Counted from the first letter of the stretch, positions 44,040-58,369 are shown. The stretch is DNA of 64,000 bases from Apricaphanius iberus (GCA_028564705.1 JAPXFQ010002722.1:434001-498000); one strand, 5' to 3'. Translations and numbers: made by a program. Notes: generated by a model from the letters alone, not told the origin.

Positions 44040-46313
44040 CCATATTGGAAACTATAGGGAGCCTGTTACCTAAAAAATGAAAACCATAAATCATTTCCTC
44101 CTGTGATTATACCATTAACAGGAGCATGGTTTTGTCGTTCAGGTCATGCTAATAGTTTGAGGTTGAGGCTAAGCAAAATCGCATTTGTCAGTAGAAGGGA
44201 GTCACTGTGAGAGCTGAGTTTGTCTTGGGGGTCTTGCTTTAGTGCTTCAGCTTTTCTTTGCCTGAAAGCTGCAAAAGTCGTCAGCATCTGCTCTGGATTT
44301 TGCTTTTACTTTTTTTTTTTTTTACTTTCATCCAACTGGAGTTTCCATATTGGGTCTGGCTGTGGTCTTCCACATAGAGAGCGAGAGAGCGAGAGACCCT
44401 GCAACAAACTAAAAGAGCATTTTGCACTCAGCAAAAAAACAGCGGACGCTGGTGGAGCACATATTAAATTTGTTACTAATTTTGAACTTGGCATGGTGGA
44501 CTATGAAGCTGGAAGCAGGCAACTTCAGCCTGACTTTGACCACAACCACAGTGCAAACAAAGCATATGGAACAGCAGCTCTTAGTGTACTACTGACAGTA
44601 AATGTTTAGGAAATAAACTTTAAAAATAACCCAGTGTAATAGAATTAGAGAAGGAAGGGATGCCCGCCAACAGGTTTTACTCCTAGTTTGACTTCTACAT
44701 GTCGAAAAAAATATTTTAAGAAGCAAAAACAAAGCTAAAGAAAGGATTAGGATCCTGCTATATTATATTTTTTTCTAATTTATTCTTTTGAGTTGCCTCT
44801 GGCAGGGAAAAGTTTGGCATCTTATTTCACCAATTTAACATCTATGCCCAAGAGACAGCTTATGATCTGAATATCAAAATGCATTAACTTAATTCTGTGT
44901 GCATACTTGAGCATTATACAGCAATTAAGAAGAACAGCTGTGGTCGGATATGCATGTTTGTTTAGCAGCAGTATATGTAAAATGCTCACTATTCAATTTC
45001 AAAAGAGCTTCTTTTGGAAATAAATAAATAAATAAAACCTCTGTGTTTACTGCCAGCTGGGAGCAGGGTTTCGTGTCCGTGTGTAGCTGTTTTGCACTTT
45101 GAAAGTTTGTGATACTCTACAGTTTCTTCCAGCATGTTTCTTCTTCTCCTTTGTGGCTGTTCTGTCAAACAGGATGTAGTTGTGGGATCAGCTGTGTCTG
45201 TTCCCCATGGAACTCCAGTGACCTCTAGAGACAGTTTTCTCCACATACAGAATAGAAGCAGTCTAAGGTGTGTGAACACAAATTAGCTAAAGTTTGTGTG
45301 TATATGTATGTGTGTGTGTGTGCGTTTGTGTGTGTGTTGGCCATTAAAGGCTGTGATTTACTGTCGGTTGCAACGTGTGCGCACAGAAACAATGAATGCT
45401 GCGCTCAAATGATAATGCAGACATCCACAAACATGCACACGCATGATCCACTGGTGCTCATGTGCACACTTGTAGTTAAACAAACTCAAAAAACACAAGT
45501 CCCAGGGCCACCCTGCAGATCACCCTGATCAGTGTGAGAGCCTCATCTTCGCTGATCTAATATGTTTAGCAAACAGTCATTTATTCTCCCCAATCAATAA
45601 CACAGAGAGGTATGTGTTTATGACTCTGCCTTAACTCACTCAGTTCATCTACAGTTCATTGAAGGAGCTCTACCCTCTAGCCTGCTTCAGTCACCGACTT
45701 CTTTATCATTTATCTTTCCCTCACAAATTGAGGGTGGGAATGTTATTTAATATCATATTTTCAGAACAAATATGCCTGTCTAGACTGGTGAGGTAAAATC
45801 TCTTGACATGACTCCGGCAGTGGGATAGATGCCAAATAGTATTTTATGCTTCCTCTTTGCAAATTGTGTTTTCTTTAGAAGGAGGCAGACAGAGATCTAC
45901 ATATTTCCAATGCATTTTAATGTGCAAAACTGCCACACACTAAGAAAAGGAGTGTTTAACCTTTAGTTGCACTATGAAAATGAGGAGCTGATGCTTAATA
46001 AAATGATTCTCCTAGCTCTCCGAACATGCTTAATGATTTGCTGTGGAGCCTTTACACTCTTAAATTCTCAAGGTAAAAAAGGATCCAGAATGGAACGTTC
46101 CCAAATGTAGTCTTGAATCAATATCACATGCCTGCTAAGTTTCATTTAAGAGAGATTACTTGCATTCATGTCCTGCTTTAGAATATAGAGATTCTGGTTT
46201 AGAATAGAGTACATTCATTTTCAAAAATTGCACTAGGTTATATAAATGTAATTATTATTCCAGAAATATTAGCATTCTGTGTAAATCAAAAAGGATATCA
46301 TAAAAGCTGTATA
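44040..46313. other. Intergenic with (TG)n patch at about 45294-45337
   Basis: A 129-residue open frame at 44220-44609 has no domain and spans a T-rich tract; it is not called. The TG-rich patch is an imperfect dinucleotide repeat. No other feature. Confidence 0.4.
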
Positions 46314-46346
46314 CAATGCTTTGCAATTCTGTTCATGAACATGTAT

Positions 46347-46393
<47 letters not shown>

Positions 46394-47207
46394 TGTTAGA
46401 TTTTGTCACAGTACTACCACAATCTAAAATGCATCATATTGAAAGTCTGCTTGACAGACTAACACAAAGTAGTGCATAATTGTTATGTGGTAGAAAAAAG
46501 AAGTATGGTTTTCAATTTTCAGTATCAACACATGCATCTGTTTTGATCAAAAACATTTTTATTAAAGCTTTTATTAGATTTTATTTTATTAGAGCTCTAC
46601 ATGGATTTTCCTGTTTGAAGATCATCATCTTCACCATTCTTCCCCCAACAGCTGTGTGTTGCTCCATCATCACCTATCAGCTTCCTTGTCCCTGCTGTGG
46701 AAATAGTCCCCCACAGTATGATTCTGCTAGCAACATATTTAACCAAATGCTTGAAGTCTTAAGCCTGATATGTTAGCTTTTGTCTTCATTCAGTGTTCTG
46801 CATGGGCCAAAAATTTACATTTTGATCTCATGCTACCAGAGCACTTATTTCCATATGCTCACTGTGTCCGTTATGTAATTCTAAATGGGCTTTTTGTCAA
46901 TTTTTTCGTAAAAGTGTACAACTAAAAGTTGTTTTTGCAAAAGATTTTCCTGTATGAAGTGGTGGTCGAACTTTTATTTATAGGTATCTGATTTAAAGTG
47001 GCTGAATACATATTTGCTCTGCTCTTTTCAGATTTTTTTTTTTTACACAATTTTAAAACCTATGTAGCATTTCAATCACCTTCAAATCACTTTGTGTTGG
47101 TCTATTCCATTAACTTCCTTTAAAGATGCATTTAAGATTGAGATTGTAACATAACAAAAAGAGACAATATTGAAGCAGTATAAATGCTTTTTTTATGCAA
47201 GACACTG
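46314..47207 (-). mobile_element. Decayed Tc1/mariner relic with both ends recognisable
   Basis: The left end (CAATGCTTTGCAATTCTG after TA at 46312-46313) and the right end (GCTTTTTTTATGCAAGACACTG before TA at 47208-47209) are degraded inverted repeats of the family at 3770, 16150 and 35985. Internal antisense landmarks: 'ccttgtccctgctgtggaaa', 'cccccacagtatgattctgc', 'ctaccagagcacttatttcc', 'gctcactgtgtccg', 'actttgtgttggtctattcc'. A (TTTA)n array has expanded at 46343-46394. No open frame survives. Confidence 0.7.
46343..46394 (+). repeat. (TTTA)n microsatellite
   Basis: About 13 TTTA units inside the left arm of the Tc1 relic. Confidence 0.95.
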
Positions 47208-47560
47208 TAGAGAAATAAATAATGTGTTTGGTTTCTTATTCTAAACCTTTTTTTAAGTCTAGCAAAAGAGGCTTATTCATTTCAAACAACACATTCTCCA
47301 GGTGTCACTGTGCCCGGACCTGCATGTGTTCATTTACAGTGCAGGCTGTGCGTCCCATTAGGTGTGTACAGTACAGTGCAGGGCGATGCACAGATGCCCT
47401 GAGTGGTGCCATACGGCCGATGGCTCATTAAAACTAAGATGGAAGGCATGAATCAAAGGCGAAGAGGAGAGGAAATAATCAATCTGCCTAATGGGAATTC
47501 CCTGTGAGGAGCGTGGGCCAGCCGTCCCAGTGCAGCTGTAGCAGCTTTTATATGTGACCT
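47208..47560. promoter_or_regulatory. Candidate conserved non-coding block
   Basis: The segment 47300-47560 is non-repetitive, GC-richer than the surrounding desert, and contains GGCTCATTAAAACTAAG (near 47420) and CTGCCTAATGGGAATTCCCT (near 47483; GGGAATTCCC is a perfect palindrome). No coding pattern. Candidate only. Confidence 0.28.
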
Positions 47561-48419
47561 CCCGGCTTAAACGGCACACCAAAGTTTCCCAAGCGCCACC
47601 GTTGTTGCCTCCACTACAGAACCCGGGACGCACTCCAAAAGAAACTAATCTCCACAAAAAGCTGTTAGCGCTGGGCCTCCCACAGAGCATGTGGGTGCTG
47701 CATGCTGGTGATGTGGTTTCCCGAAGGAAAGGCTGGGAGACCTGACATTCTCATTTGTCTCAGAATATCTCCTGCACATGTGTCGTCCATATCCCTCTTA
47801 CCAGGGAATGACACCCAGCTTGATGTGGAGGAGAAGGGTTGTGGTGGTGGGGGGTGGCAATCAAAGAAGCAACAGGGACTGGATTTATAGTTTGGAGGGC
47901 GCCTGTGCGCTGGGAGGTATGTGCAAATTGTATGTTTACTGTCAGTGTGTGAGGTTGTGGCTCAAATTAAGGCGTCATTGTTGTGGTTTAGAGTAACTAG
48001 TACGTCTTGGGGTCAAGGTTAGGTTTCACACTACAGTTTACCTGAACTTTGGCCCCTTAAAGTCTTCAGGCAGCTCTCAGATACTTTGATCTGCCACACT
48101 GCATGCTCTCTGCCCACCAACAACTACTTATCTATTCAGCGTGGGGTTGCCAGCAGCCCTTTAAGAATCGAGTTATGCTAAACAGAGGGTGATTTAAACC
48201 AGAGGTTGAACTATGACCCAAGCTTAGAGGATAATATCCCAGGCAAGGAGAGCAAAGTCCTGTTAGCATCCATGAATCAGGTCCCCACCGACATTATTTC
48301 AAAATTGCTTAGTTGCATGAAACTCCCTTTAGTGCTGAACGGACTTTCATAAAATTGATTTTCTGAGTACACCCTTTTAGCAGCTATAAGCTTGAAATAT
48401 GAACCCTTCATTGCTGAAA
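47561..48419. other. Intergenic, no gene recognised
   Basis: Moderate GC. Several short frames without domains. A GGTGGTGGGGGGTGG tract lies near 47842. Confidence 0.4.
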
Positions 48420-48650
48420 GCATTTCATTTTTTTGCCCCTGTGACTAATGATCCAGGGAAGGGGCGCGTTTGAAATTCTTCTCAGAAGCCATTTCCATAA
48501 TTAAACACTGCTAATTATAGAGCTTTGGCTGACTTTAAACAAACATGCACATGTGCAGAGCACTGTTGCACGCTTTCAGTCTGAAAATTTATGCAAATAG
48601 CGCCCATACTGTGTGTTTTCTAAGATGAAACTGACAACATTAGGCCACGT
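48420..48650. promoter_or_regulatory. Candidate conserved non-coding block
   Basis: Non-repetitive. Features include CCATAATTAAACACTGCTAA and TTATAGAGC (near 48495-48525) and TTTATGCAAATAGCGCC (an octamer-type ATGCAAAT near 48591). Developmental-enhancer-like composition. Unproven. Confidence 0.32.
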
Positions 48651-49555
48651 TGCTCGTGCTAGCAAAGATCAGAAAGACACAGAGGGTGATGCTGAGGGGA
48701 AACTAACATGGGGTTTTTAGTTTAAAAGGAATTGCCCAATGCAGTTGTGATGTTCTGCACAATGAGGATCAAAGAGTGCACGGCAGCAGTATCAGATGTT
48801 GAAATATGCTCCTATGCATCTTTGGATGAGTGTTTGTCCATACATGAATATGCATTAATTCATTACCATGAGTGCCCTGAGATGAGTAAAAAGCTCCTTA
48901 CTTGGCTAAGGAAAAACATTTCTGCATTGTTGACTCATGTGAACTGCTTGTCAATTCATCAGCCTGTGACAGCAAGCCACTAGAAGCTATGATTTCAGAC
49001 AAACTGAAATTATATATGAAGATTAACATCTAGTCATTTGTTAGAGAAAATATAATACCAATGAGAATAAATAGGGTAAAGAACTTAGAGCTATGCTGCC
49101 AGTAATTCACATATCAACAGCAGTTAAATTATTAAAAAGATTGGAAATCATAATTGGCCATATATTTCTCCCATTCTTCTCCACACAAATGGCTCACCTA
49201 GGGTACTTGACATTCAGTTCTGGTTTGTAATGTAAATGACAGGACCTATTTTCCCCATATCTTAACAGGGGATGGAGTGATTGACTACTGAATATAAGCA
49301 AGCTACAGGTGGGGGTCAATTATCATTTGAATAATCGAGCATCTGAGGATGCCTGGCTTGACTGTGAAGTGTGACACATTTTTATGCATTTCAATGAAGT
49401 CAGACTAGTACATAAAAGGTTATCACCAAGGAAACATATTTGCTTAGGCACAAGTTAAACAGGAAAGTGAGATCAGCATAGATATTCAATTTAACCAGTC
49501 AACCCTGACCTATAAATATTTCAACAAAACCCAATGAAGACCCTTCCCTCTTCTC
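48651..49555. other. Intergenic, no gene recognised
   Basis: No supported gene, RNA or repeat family. Confidence 0.4.
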
Positions 49556-49960
49556 CAACCCCCACCTTTCACGCTTTGATCCAATTCTATTTCAGCAGCG
49601 GGAGATGCGAGAGATGAGAGGGAGGAAGGACGTGCGGGAATGAAGGGGAGGCATGAGCTTATCTATTAAATGAATTGTTTAATGCACCTACCATCTTCCA
49701 ACCCTTTTGGGATTAGCCGCCAGTGAGAGGAGAAAGCGGGGACAGATTTATACAACAGGGCATTGGTGGCTCCGAACTTGAAGAAGAGGGGAAGACTAAT
49801 CTATAGTTGTGAGCTGACAAATCTGGCCTGACACTGTGTTCAGTGGTGGCTAGACTTTAGAGATGGGCATTAATCACAGCGTGTGCTCGACTGAGAACAC
49901 AAGCACACTAGGGACGCCTCAAAGTGAGCTGGAGGTTATGCAGGCGAAGGGATTAATCAA
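49556..49960. promoter_or_regulatory. Candidate conserved non-coding block
   Basis: Non-repetitive. Contains TATTAAATGAATTGTTTAAT near 49663 followed by GCACCTACCATCTTCCAACC, then GGGATTAGCCGCC (a GGGATTA paired-type core) near 49709. No open frame of interest. Candidate enhancer by composition only. Confidence 0.32.
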
Positions 49961-51330
49961 TACAGACCCATAATAACAGCCAACCACCAGCACTTAAAGC
50001 CCCACTGGTATCAAGGTATGGCAATAGTCACTGGGCCAACTGGCTCTGACACTAACTCAAAGACACATTTAGGCAGAAGCTGTACTCTTACATTCAAGAG
50101 TGTGAAAGTCATTCAATGCAGATACAGGAGCATTTAGGAGCCTCAAGGAATCAGGAGGCATAAATTCAACAAAGTCGGTTCAAAACTTTTGTCAGCAGGA
50201 GTTCGTGGTGAAACCAAAGGGAGAAGTAACTGTTGAGTTGATAGTAACATATGCTGGAAGTCATTTCTATAACCTTTAAATGTCACTAGTAGAACACAAA
50301 GAATGTGGATCTGTTTGAGGGTAACTTTTAACCAAGAGTGGAGCCATTTTATTGATGTATCCTATTTGCCTCTTACTTTAGAGCTGCATTGTGTCTGGAG
50401 TCTATTAAATTCATCTATCCCATGTAGGGAACCCACAACATAGGTTTTCAATTACGTATTTGATCTTGTAACGTAAGCATAAAATATATACCCACTCACA
50501 CTCACAAGATTATCTAAGCATCATGTAAGGCAGACAGGTACTACTGTGATAGGGACTACATAATGTCATCTGATGATTTTGGGTAAACAAAATTCTTGCA
50601 TTTTTTTATTTGTTTGTTTTTTTTTTTCCAGGGATCTGGTCTTGGGTCACTTTAATGTAATATCTATATACTTCTCTTAGCTCAAGTTTTGGACTACCAC
50701 AACATCTATTACCAAGTGTAAATGGATAACACACAACTTTACATCACTAACTGCATGACCACGATTCCATACAGTCACTAAGTTAGTATTTTTCAGATAA
50801 TCAGTTTAACAGATAGGTTAGAATTTTTCTGCAGTTCAGTAGTCCCATAAATATACACTTGAGTAGACTCATTGAGGTTAACAAAGTATGCAAAAGAACA
50901 TAGATGCTGTTCTTGACAAAGACCTACATTTTGACATCTGTATAAAATTTGTTGCCACACCACACTGCTACCCCCCACCCCCCCAATTATCCTTGCAAGG
51001 TCATGGGACCCCTTAAAAACATTACCATGATAAAGTGTCCCCAGTTAAATCAGAACACATGACACTTAGAGTTTACTGTATTTCTATTCTAATGTGATAC
51101 TTATTTTGTGTACTTTATTGTTCTAAGATTTTCTTGTTAATAAAATTTCTTTTTTTTTTCCAGTTCAGTATTTTGAATCATATTTTGTATTAAAAGCAAT
51201 AGAAATAGGCTAGCCTTGCTTTGTTGTGAGGCAAGATGACAGCATATATTATCCGTACTATTTAGAACGAATACAGGAACATGAAATCACTCAAATGACT
51301 ACGGTGAACTGTGAATTGTGCTTCAAAAAC
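49961..51330. other. Intergenic, no gene recognised
   Basis: AT-rich. A C-run (CCCCCCACCCCCCC) lies near 50972. No gene. Confidence 0.4.
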
Positions 51331-51760
51331 TAGGATAAGAATTTTGTCAATGACCAGCCCTCCCCTTTGTTGGAGCCTGCCACCCAAAGAGACCTCGATG
51401 AGCACCCCCTCATCCCTCCACACACATACGCTCCTTTTCTGAAGGTAGATCTGTTAGCCTCTCCCCCTCATTTTATACAGCAAGTAAAGCAGACAGTGTA
51501 GCAGGAGGTGAAAACTCCAGCTATTTGTCAATGTGGCGCCCGTGTCAAAATGTCAGGTCTGGGGACATTCCCTATGCAGCTGGGCTGTTAGCTAAGGAGA
51601 CGGGCCGTATGGTTGGAGCGGGAGCATGCTGTCACCGGGCAGTCAAACTGCCTGAAACCAGCAATCAAGAGACTCTTCCTTCCTCTGTTACTCTCTCCGA
51701 TTTAACTTTTACATCTCTGCTCCATGTGTTATCTATGGTCAGCTTCCTTTCATAAATCTT
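51331..51760. promoter_or_regulatory. Candidate non-coding block
   Basis: GC-richer, non-repetitive patch. The 76-residue frame at 51525-51755 lacks domains and exon signals, so a non-coding regulatory reading is favoured weakly. Confidence 0.2.
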
Positions 51761-52729
51761 TTCATTCCTTTTTTTTTTATTTCTACTCTGTCTTCTCCCT
51801 CAGCCTCGTTTTTATTTCATCTGAATCTGGGAGTTTATCCCATTCATTTTCTGGTAATATTTTATCTACAGGGTATCCCTCTTTATTATTATTACCAAAA
51901 TAAATGTGTTTTTATACATACAATCAACATTATCGAAGTGGATCTCTCAAGATTTCCGTATGTTTTTGTTGCAAATATAAGATGTAATGGTAAATCAGTT
52001 GTAGAAAATAGAATTAAAGACAATCTTCTAGGTTTCTAGGCTTAATATTTATTACGTCAAAATATATTCCTGATGTTGTGAATTCATTGTTGTATTTCTC
52101 ATTTTGTGGAAAAATGGGGATCACTCTGGTTTCAATCTCACATTTTCTACATTGTTCATTTTTGCATTATTAATGAAAAATGAAAACATCAACTTGGAAA
52201 GAGCCTGTCTGTAATATGCATTCCCCTGCAGAGTCCCAATCCAAAAAGATTAAGAAGTAAAATAACAATAACAGAAAATAAAATCAAGTAACATATGAAA
52301 CATGGAAAAAAAAACATTTACTGTATTCATGAATTACATATTCACAGCGCTATCTTTTCTTAAGCTTCTTTGACTTGGCATTTAGTCAAAGAGGGTGGAG
52401 GATTTACTGTTGAAAAATGCAAACAGGGTATTAATGGGTCAACTGCAGCAGCCCAGTTAGCTTTTTGTCAGGTTAGGGACCATTTTTTCAGAGAAAAACA
52501 CAAATTGTGTTCCAGGTTGGAAATAGTTTATGAAAAATAAATGCTAATTTTATTTTAAAAATGGCAAACAATTGGAATGTAAGATCTGAAAGGTTGATCA
52601 TTCAAGAAAGTTTTCACTTTTTTATGTGCAAGTTACTGTGAATGTCTTTCCCTAGTGTTTTTTCTTTCAGTCTATGTTTTGTTTTACATGTTGTTGTTTA
52701 ATTTTTTTTTTCATCTCAACACCCCTCCT
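51761..52729. other. Intergenic, no gene recognised
   Basis: AT-rich. No supported feature. Confidence 0.4.
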
Positions 52730-52905
52730 AGAGTCCATCTGGTACCTTTTGCTCTCCCTTAGAACAAGGGCCGGTGGAATTCCCTGGCCTAATTAATAAG
52801 TAGACACTCACAGACGGTCAAGGGCTCGCATGTCTGTCTCTGTGCACCACCTTGCCTCGGGAGGCCATTTATTGAAAAGGGAAATAAATTAGATGAACTG
52901 GACAG
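52730..52905. promoter_or_regulatory. Candidate conserved non-coding block
   Basis: A compact GC-richer island in AT-rich desert. Features are GGTGGAATTCCCTGGCCTAA with TTAATAAG (near 52773), ACACTCACAGACGGTCAAGG, and CTCGGGAGGCCATTTATTGA (near 52856). No repeat match and no coding pattern. Among the sharper CNE-like blocks. Confidence 0.35.
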
Positions 52906-53307
52906 ACTGTACAAGACAACAACAAGAGATGTCATGCAGTGATTTTGACTGAATGGTGATTAGATGTTTTCAGATGGGAAAAAAAACAAAACAAGAAAAC
53001 ACTTCTGATTAAATCTCAGCGGTAGAACGTTGATGTGGCCTGAGGTATTGTTGGGAAAATGATAAAATAATTAGATTATTTTGAATTTAATTTCTTCTTT
53101 TCATACTTGCATATCTTAACGTAGAACATTCTTGAAAAATGTAAATGTTTAAGTGATTTAATTTATAAAGGGAAGCACGTAGATCCAATATAAAGAGCAA
53201 TAACTTTTTATACATTTTTTTAATTATTCATTGTAGCTTTTTAAAACCCTTAATTACTTCTCAGTATATTAGAAATCTGAAAATTGTAATAATGCAATAA
53301 TATTAAA
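52906..53307. other. Intergenic, no gene recognised
   Basis: AT-rich. No supported feature. Confidence 0.4.
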
Positions 53308-53430
53308 CCATCCATTTGTCTATTATATATACACCACTTATTCTTGGGTCACGGGGGAGCTGGTGAAAAACTACAGTGGTCATCAGGCAAGACGTAGGGG
53401 GGCATCTGGGCAAAATCACCAGTCTATCGC
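53308..53430 (-). repeat. Teleost SINE-like repeat, 3' part, copy C (old)
   Basis: Begins CCATCCATTTGTC, continues with CACTTATTCTTGGGTCACGG and GGGGAGCTGGTG, and ends with a decayed ATCACCAGTCTATCGCAA. It corresponds to the 3' part of the element at 28684-29042 in reverse orientation. Confidence 0.5.
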
Positions 53431-54959
53431 AATAAAATTTCTGTTCAAAAGAAAGAGTCAACAAACTAAAAATTATGTACATGTGGTGTAAATCTGGAAT
53501 ACGTGTTCAAAAATCTTTTGGCTGAATTAGTGGATCCATGCAGGTTAGTATCAAGACAATCAGCTTGTGGCACTGTTGAGGCATTCGAGAAGATTGATTG
53601 TTTTGTTTTTGTTTTTTTCTTGACCGTACTGCACACGTTCTCTTTGGGCTTAGGTCAGTTTAGTTATCCCTGTTGTCTGTGCACTTTTTTTCTACCACAG
53701 ATTTCTCTTTTCCAGGTACCTTTTATAGAAACTCTTGGATACAGCAATTCAGTAACACACACACTCTTTAACAATATGCCTTAGTGGCACATTGTGCAAA
53801 CAGCCCCTGACAAGGTGTTAGGGACTGTTTGCACAAGTTTCAAGTCAGTGGTCTTTCCTTTGACGCTGTGATACAATATGGCCACATTTCTGCTTTAAAA
53901 GCCTATTTTTTTTGGTCTTTTTGTATTTTCATTACAAGTATTTCAGTTTTTCGGTTTACCTGAGGTGTAAGCCATACTCATCAACAAAAATAACAGATAT
54001 ATCCACTTAAAATATATCAGTATATGATATATATGAATAAATATATATGAGTGTAAACCACATTTTTTTTAATTGAAGGACTTAAATAAACTAACTTTTC
54101 AATTGTGTTCTGATTTATTAAGATGCATCTATATATATTGGAAAAAAACAAGATTATGCTAAGCTGCAGCTGATTGTAGTGATGTTTCTCTTTGAGGTTT
54201 CTCATTTGTTTTGCATGCTAGGAGAGGATTGGATGAATAAGTAAAGATGCAACGCTATGGATGATGCAAAGCCACCCAAATAGCCACCCAGATAAGCTCA
54301 TAGGGGAGAGAGGCTGAATTCTTTCCTCTGTCTGGCAGAGAAATAAATGAACATGAAATATGTTTGAAAATGTTTGTATTTTTCTTGCTCTTGAGTTGTG
54401 ACGTTATTAGTCAAATTAGTCATCAATCATGCAGTAAGTTAAAGACACTTCCAGCCCATGAATTTTTCAGTTCTTCACACCAACTTCAGCTTGGCATTCT
54501 GAGGCTGTTCCTGCCTAGCAGCTGCTTTAGCAAATGCGGTGCTGGAGTCCGGGTATACTTGCCAGCACCATGGCTTTGATCTCATCTTGTGGAACAGATA
54601 ACTGGACCAGGACCGGTTCAGGCTGGAATCTAGATCATGTTTTGCACTCATGGAGATCTCATTCCCATAGGTCCCATTCACCTTTACTCAGCACCACTAC
54701 GCCAGAATTCCCCACAAACTCCTCATTTTTAGTATCTAGGTTATTTTTTTTTATATTTTTCTTTTTTTTGGGGGGGGGGTTCTCTGTATAGCTTTGAAGT
54801 TCAGAGTACAGAAATGTACCGTGTGTTTTGTTTATTTACTTTTCTTTAAAATACAAAATTCCACTTTTTGACTGAAAACAACACATTGTAAAAACTTGAT
54901 TGTAACACCATGCACCTAGTGCCTATTTCTGCATTTATAAAATGAACATATTGAGAGAG
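53431..54959. other. Intergenic, no gene recognised
   Basis: Includes a TAT/ATA-rich patch at about 53997-54050 and a G-run (GGGGGGGGGG) near 54770. Overlapping short frames at 54364-54791 show no domains. Confidence 0.4.
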
Positions 54960-55450
54960 CTTTATTTCCTGTAGATCTTAATACAGAAGAGCCACAAATT
55001 AGCAACAGCCGGCTCCATTCACACTTTCTGCACAACTCCACTGACACACTTTCCCTGCTAATGGGGCCACCTGCAGGTCTGCACTGGGCCCAGCCCGGAC
55101 AGTGTCAGAGAGGAATGCAGACAGAGCAGGCGGTGAAATGGATGGGAGGTGGTGCAGGGCATATGTGACTGGCACCAGCATAAGAGCTCTTTCATACCCC
55201 CTGTTCTGCTTAGTGCCATGGGCACACTCACAGAGCCAGGCACTTGTGCAAGCCAGGGCATCAACACATGTCAGGAAATACTTTCTCTGTGATCTGAGTG
55301 AGCACAGCCAGAGTTAATGCTTCCCTGACATTTGGACCGAGCAGCGGAGCAGCAGACAATTAGAAAAGAGACAGATTACACAGGAACTCCAAAACGAGCG
55401 AGTCACTTTTGCTTATCAATATATATCTAATTAAGGTCTACTTATTCCAA
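54960..55450. promoter_or_regulatory. Candidate non-coding block
   Basis: GC-richer non-repetitive stretch containing CCCTGCTAATGGGGCCACCT near 55051 and CAGACAATTAGAAAAG near 55352. Short overlapping frames on both strands are of chance type. Candidate regulatory block. Confidence 0.25.
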
Positions 55451-56667
55451 GTGGTAGATATACTTGAATCTTTGGCAAATTTTGTTATAACATAGAAGAA
55501 AAAAACGGTGTCCCTTTCCCTATCTAATCCCTCATAATCCTACTTAATCTGGGAAAATCTTGAAAAACAATATGAGATTATATGATTCACAATACATATT
55601 GCAGTACTATGAAAAACAAAATCAAAGTTCTCACAATATTTGACATAAATATGTTGTTTTATAAGACACAGATGAATGGCAGGTGCTGTATTCCCACTGC
55701 CTGTAAATTTAAAATCCATGAGTTAAGGCAAACTGTTACCACTTTTTACCTTTGAAAACACATTTAAATTTTGTGTTTGACTTCTTGCCTTCACTCATTC
55801 TTTGCCCCAAAACAAATCTCTATTGATCCATTGTAAAGATATTTTGTTTGAAACTGCTCTGTATCTTTATTATGGTACTAGAAGAAAACAAAGGAAAAAC
55901 TATTAAAAAAATTTGTATTTTCTTTCATTCTAAAACCTTGCTTTATGGTGTCTAGACAGAAGGTTTTATTTAAAAATTAGTTTGAAATCATGATCCAATT
56001 AGTTTGAATTGAGAGCAGTCAGTCTGGAGCACCGTCGTTTTTAACAGATGACTTTAATTAATCTCTTCTACAGGATGAAAACAATGCTTAATAATAGAGT
56101 GTATATTGATGGGTTGACCATGATATCTTGGACCTTCCAGAACAACATCATTCCATCCACAGATAAACAGGTCTTCCTAAAGCCTCTTAGGGGGCAACAA
56201 ACTGCTTGTTTATGCACTATAGAGAAGAAGAAAAAACCGAAAATCTTTTTCTCAGAGGAATTTTAATACAAAAAATGTATTGTTGTTGTTCCTGAGAGTT
56301 TATTGATCCTCAGTGGGAAAACATCAGATCTCTGCTCACTGTATTTCTTGAAAATAAACATAAATGTTGTTTCTTCTTCTGCAAATGATTTGATCTGGCA
56401 TTTTCTTATCTGCCGTGTGTTTGACGCCATACTCTGACAGGGAGTATCCTTACCTCTGATGGAGCACCAGTAGTAGATGCACATATGATGAAATTGATAG
56501 TCCACACTTTGACCAAACTGATGATATACCCAATTTAGAGTAGGATTATTTTATACAGTGCTGTATATACCAAATTAAATTCTCTATTAAACTTGTATTT
56601 AAAATGTTATTGGCTATTGTTATGTAAAAAAAAGAAATATTAACTAGATTTTAAAATATTTTTTATT
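55451..56667. other. Intergenic, no gene recognised
   Basis: AT-rich. No supported feature. Confidence 0.4.
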
Positions 56668-56760
56668 CAACCATTATTTTACCAGGACATCCCATGAGGT
56701 AAAATCTCGTTGTTAACAGAGACCTGGCCAAGAGGCACAATAGTGTACAGTATATATTAA
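56668..56760 (-). repeat. Retroposon fragment
   Basis: The motif 'tattttaccaggacatcccatgag' region with 'agagacctggccaagaggca' matches the form of a common teleost retroposon 3' end read in reverse. Only this fragment is visible. Confidence 0.4.
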
Positions 56761-56879
56761 AAATGTTTAAGTTTTAAAGCAATCTTAACAATCATAAATT
56801 CACCTAAATACATGTAAAATAATACTACCAATAATTATAATAATAATGATACTACTACTACTAATTACAATAATAATAG

Positions 56880-57178
56880 ACAAGGCAAGGCAATTTTATT
56901 TGTATAGCACACTTTCAACACATAAATCACTTTGAAGATTGAATACAGGGAAGCATTTACAATAAAACAATATTCAAGACAATAATAAGAAACAAAATTA
57001 AAAACTGGCAAGTAAAAAGCAATAATAGGATCAGTTACTCGTAGGCGATTCTAAATAGGTAGGTTTTAATTTTAGACTTAAAAGGGGCATATAAATTGAA
57101 AGCTGTTTTGGTTCTAGACTTCTGGCCTTTTATAGTTTCTAGTGGGACCAGTTTAAGATGATTACTCATACTTAGCCT
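56880..57178 (-). repeat. LINE 3'-end fragment, reverse orientation
   Basis: Starts ACAAGGCAAGGCAATTTTAT followed by TTGTATAGCACACTTTCAAC, the reverse complement of the tail at 59216-59373. It continues through 'aggtaggttttaattttaga' and 'ctggccttttatagtttcta'. Typical 3' portion of a fish LINE. Clade not assigned. Confidence 0.6.
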
Positions 57179-57179
57179 C

Positions 57180-58369
<1,190 letters not shown>

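Noticed and set aside
44220..44609. 129-residue open frame as a host exon
   Set aside because: Crosses a T-homopolymer, contains no domain, and lacks plausible exon boundaries.
47561..48000. Coding gene from several overlapping frames
   Set aside because: Frames on both strands are of similar length, without domains or exon signals; consistent with moderate-GC chance frames.
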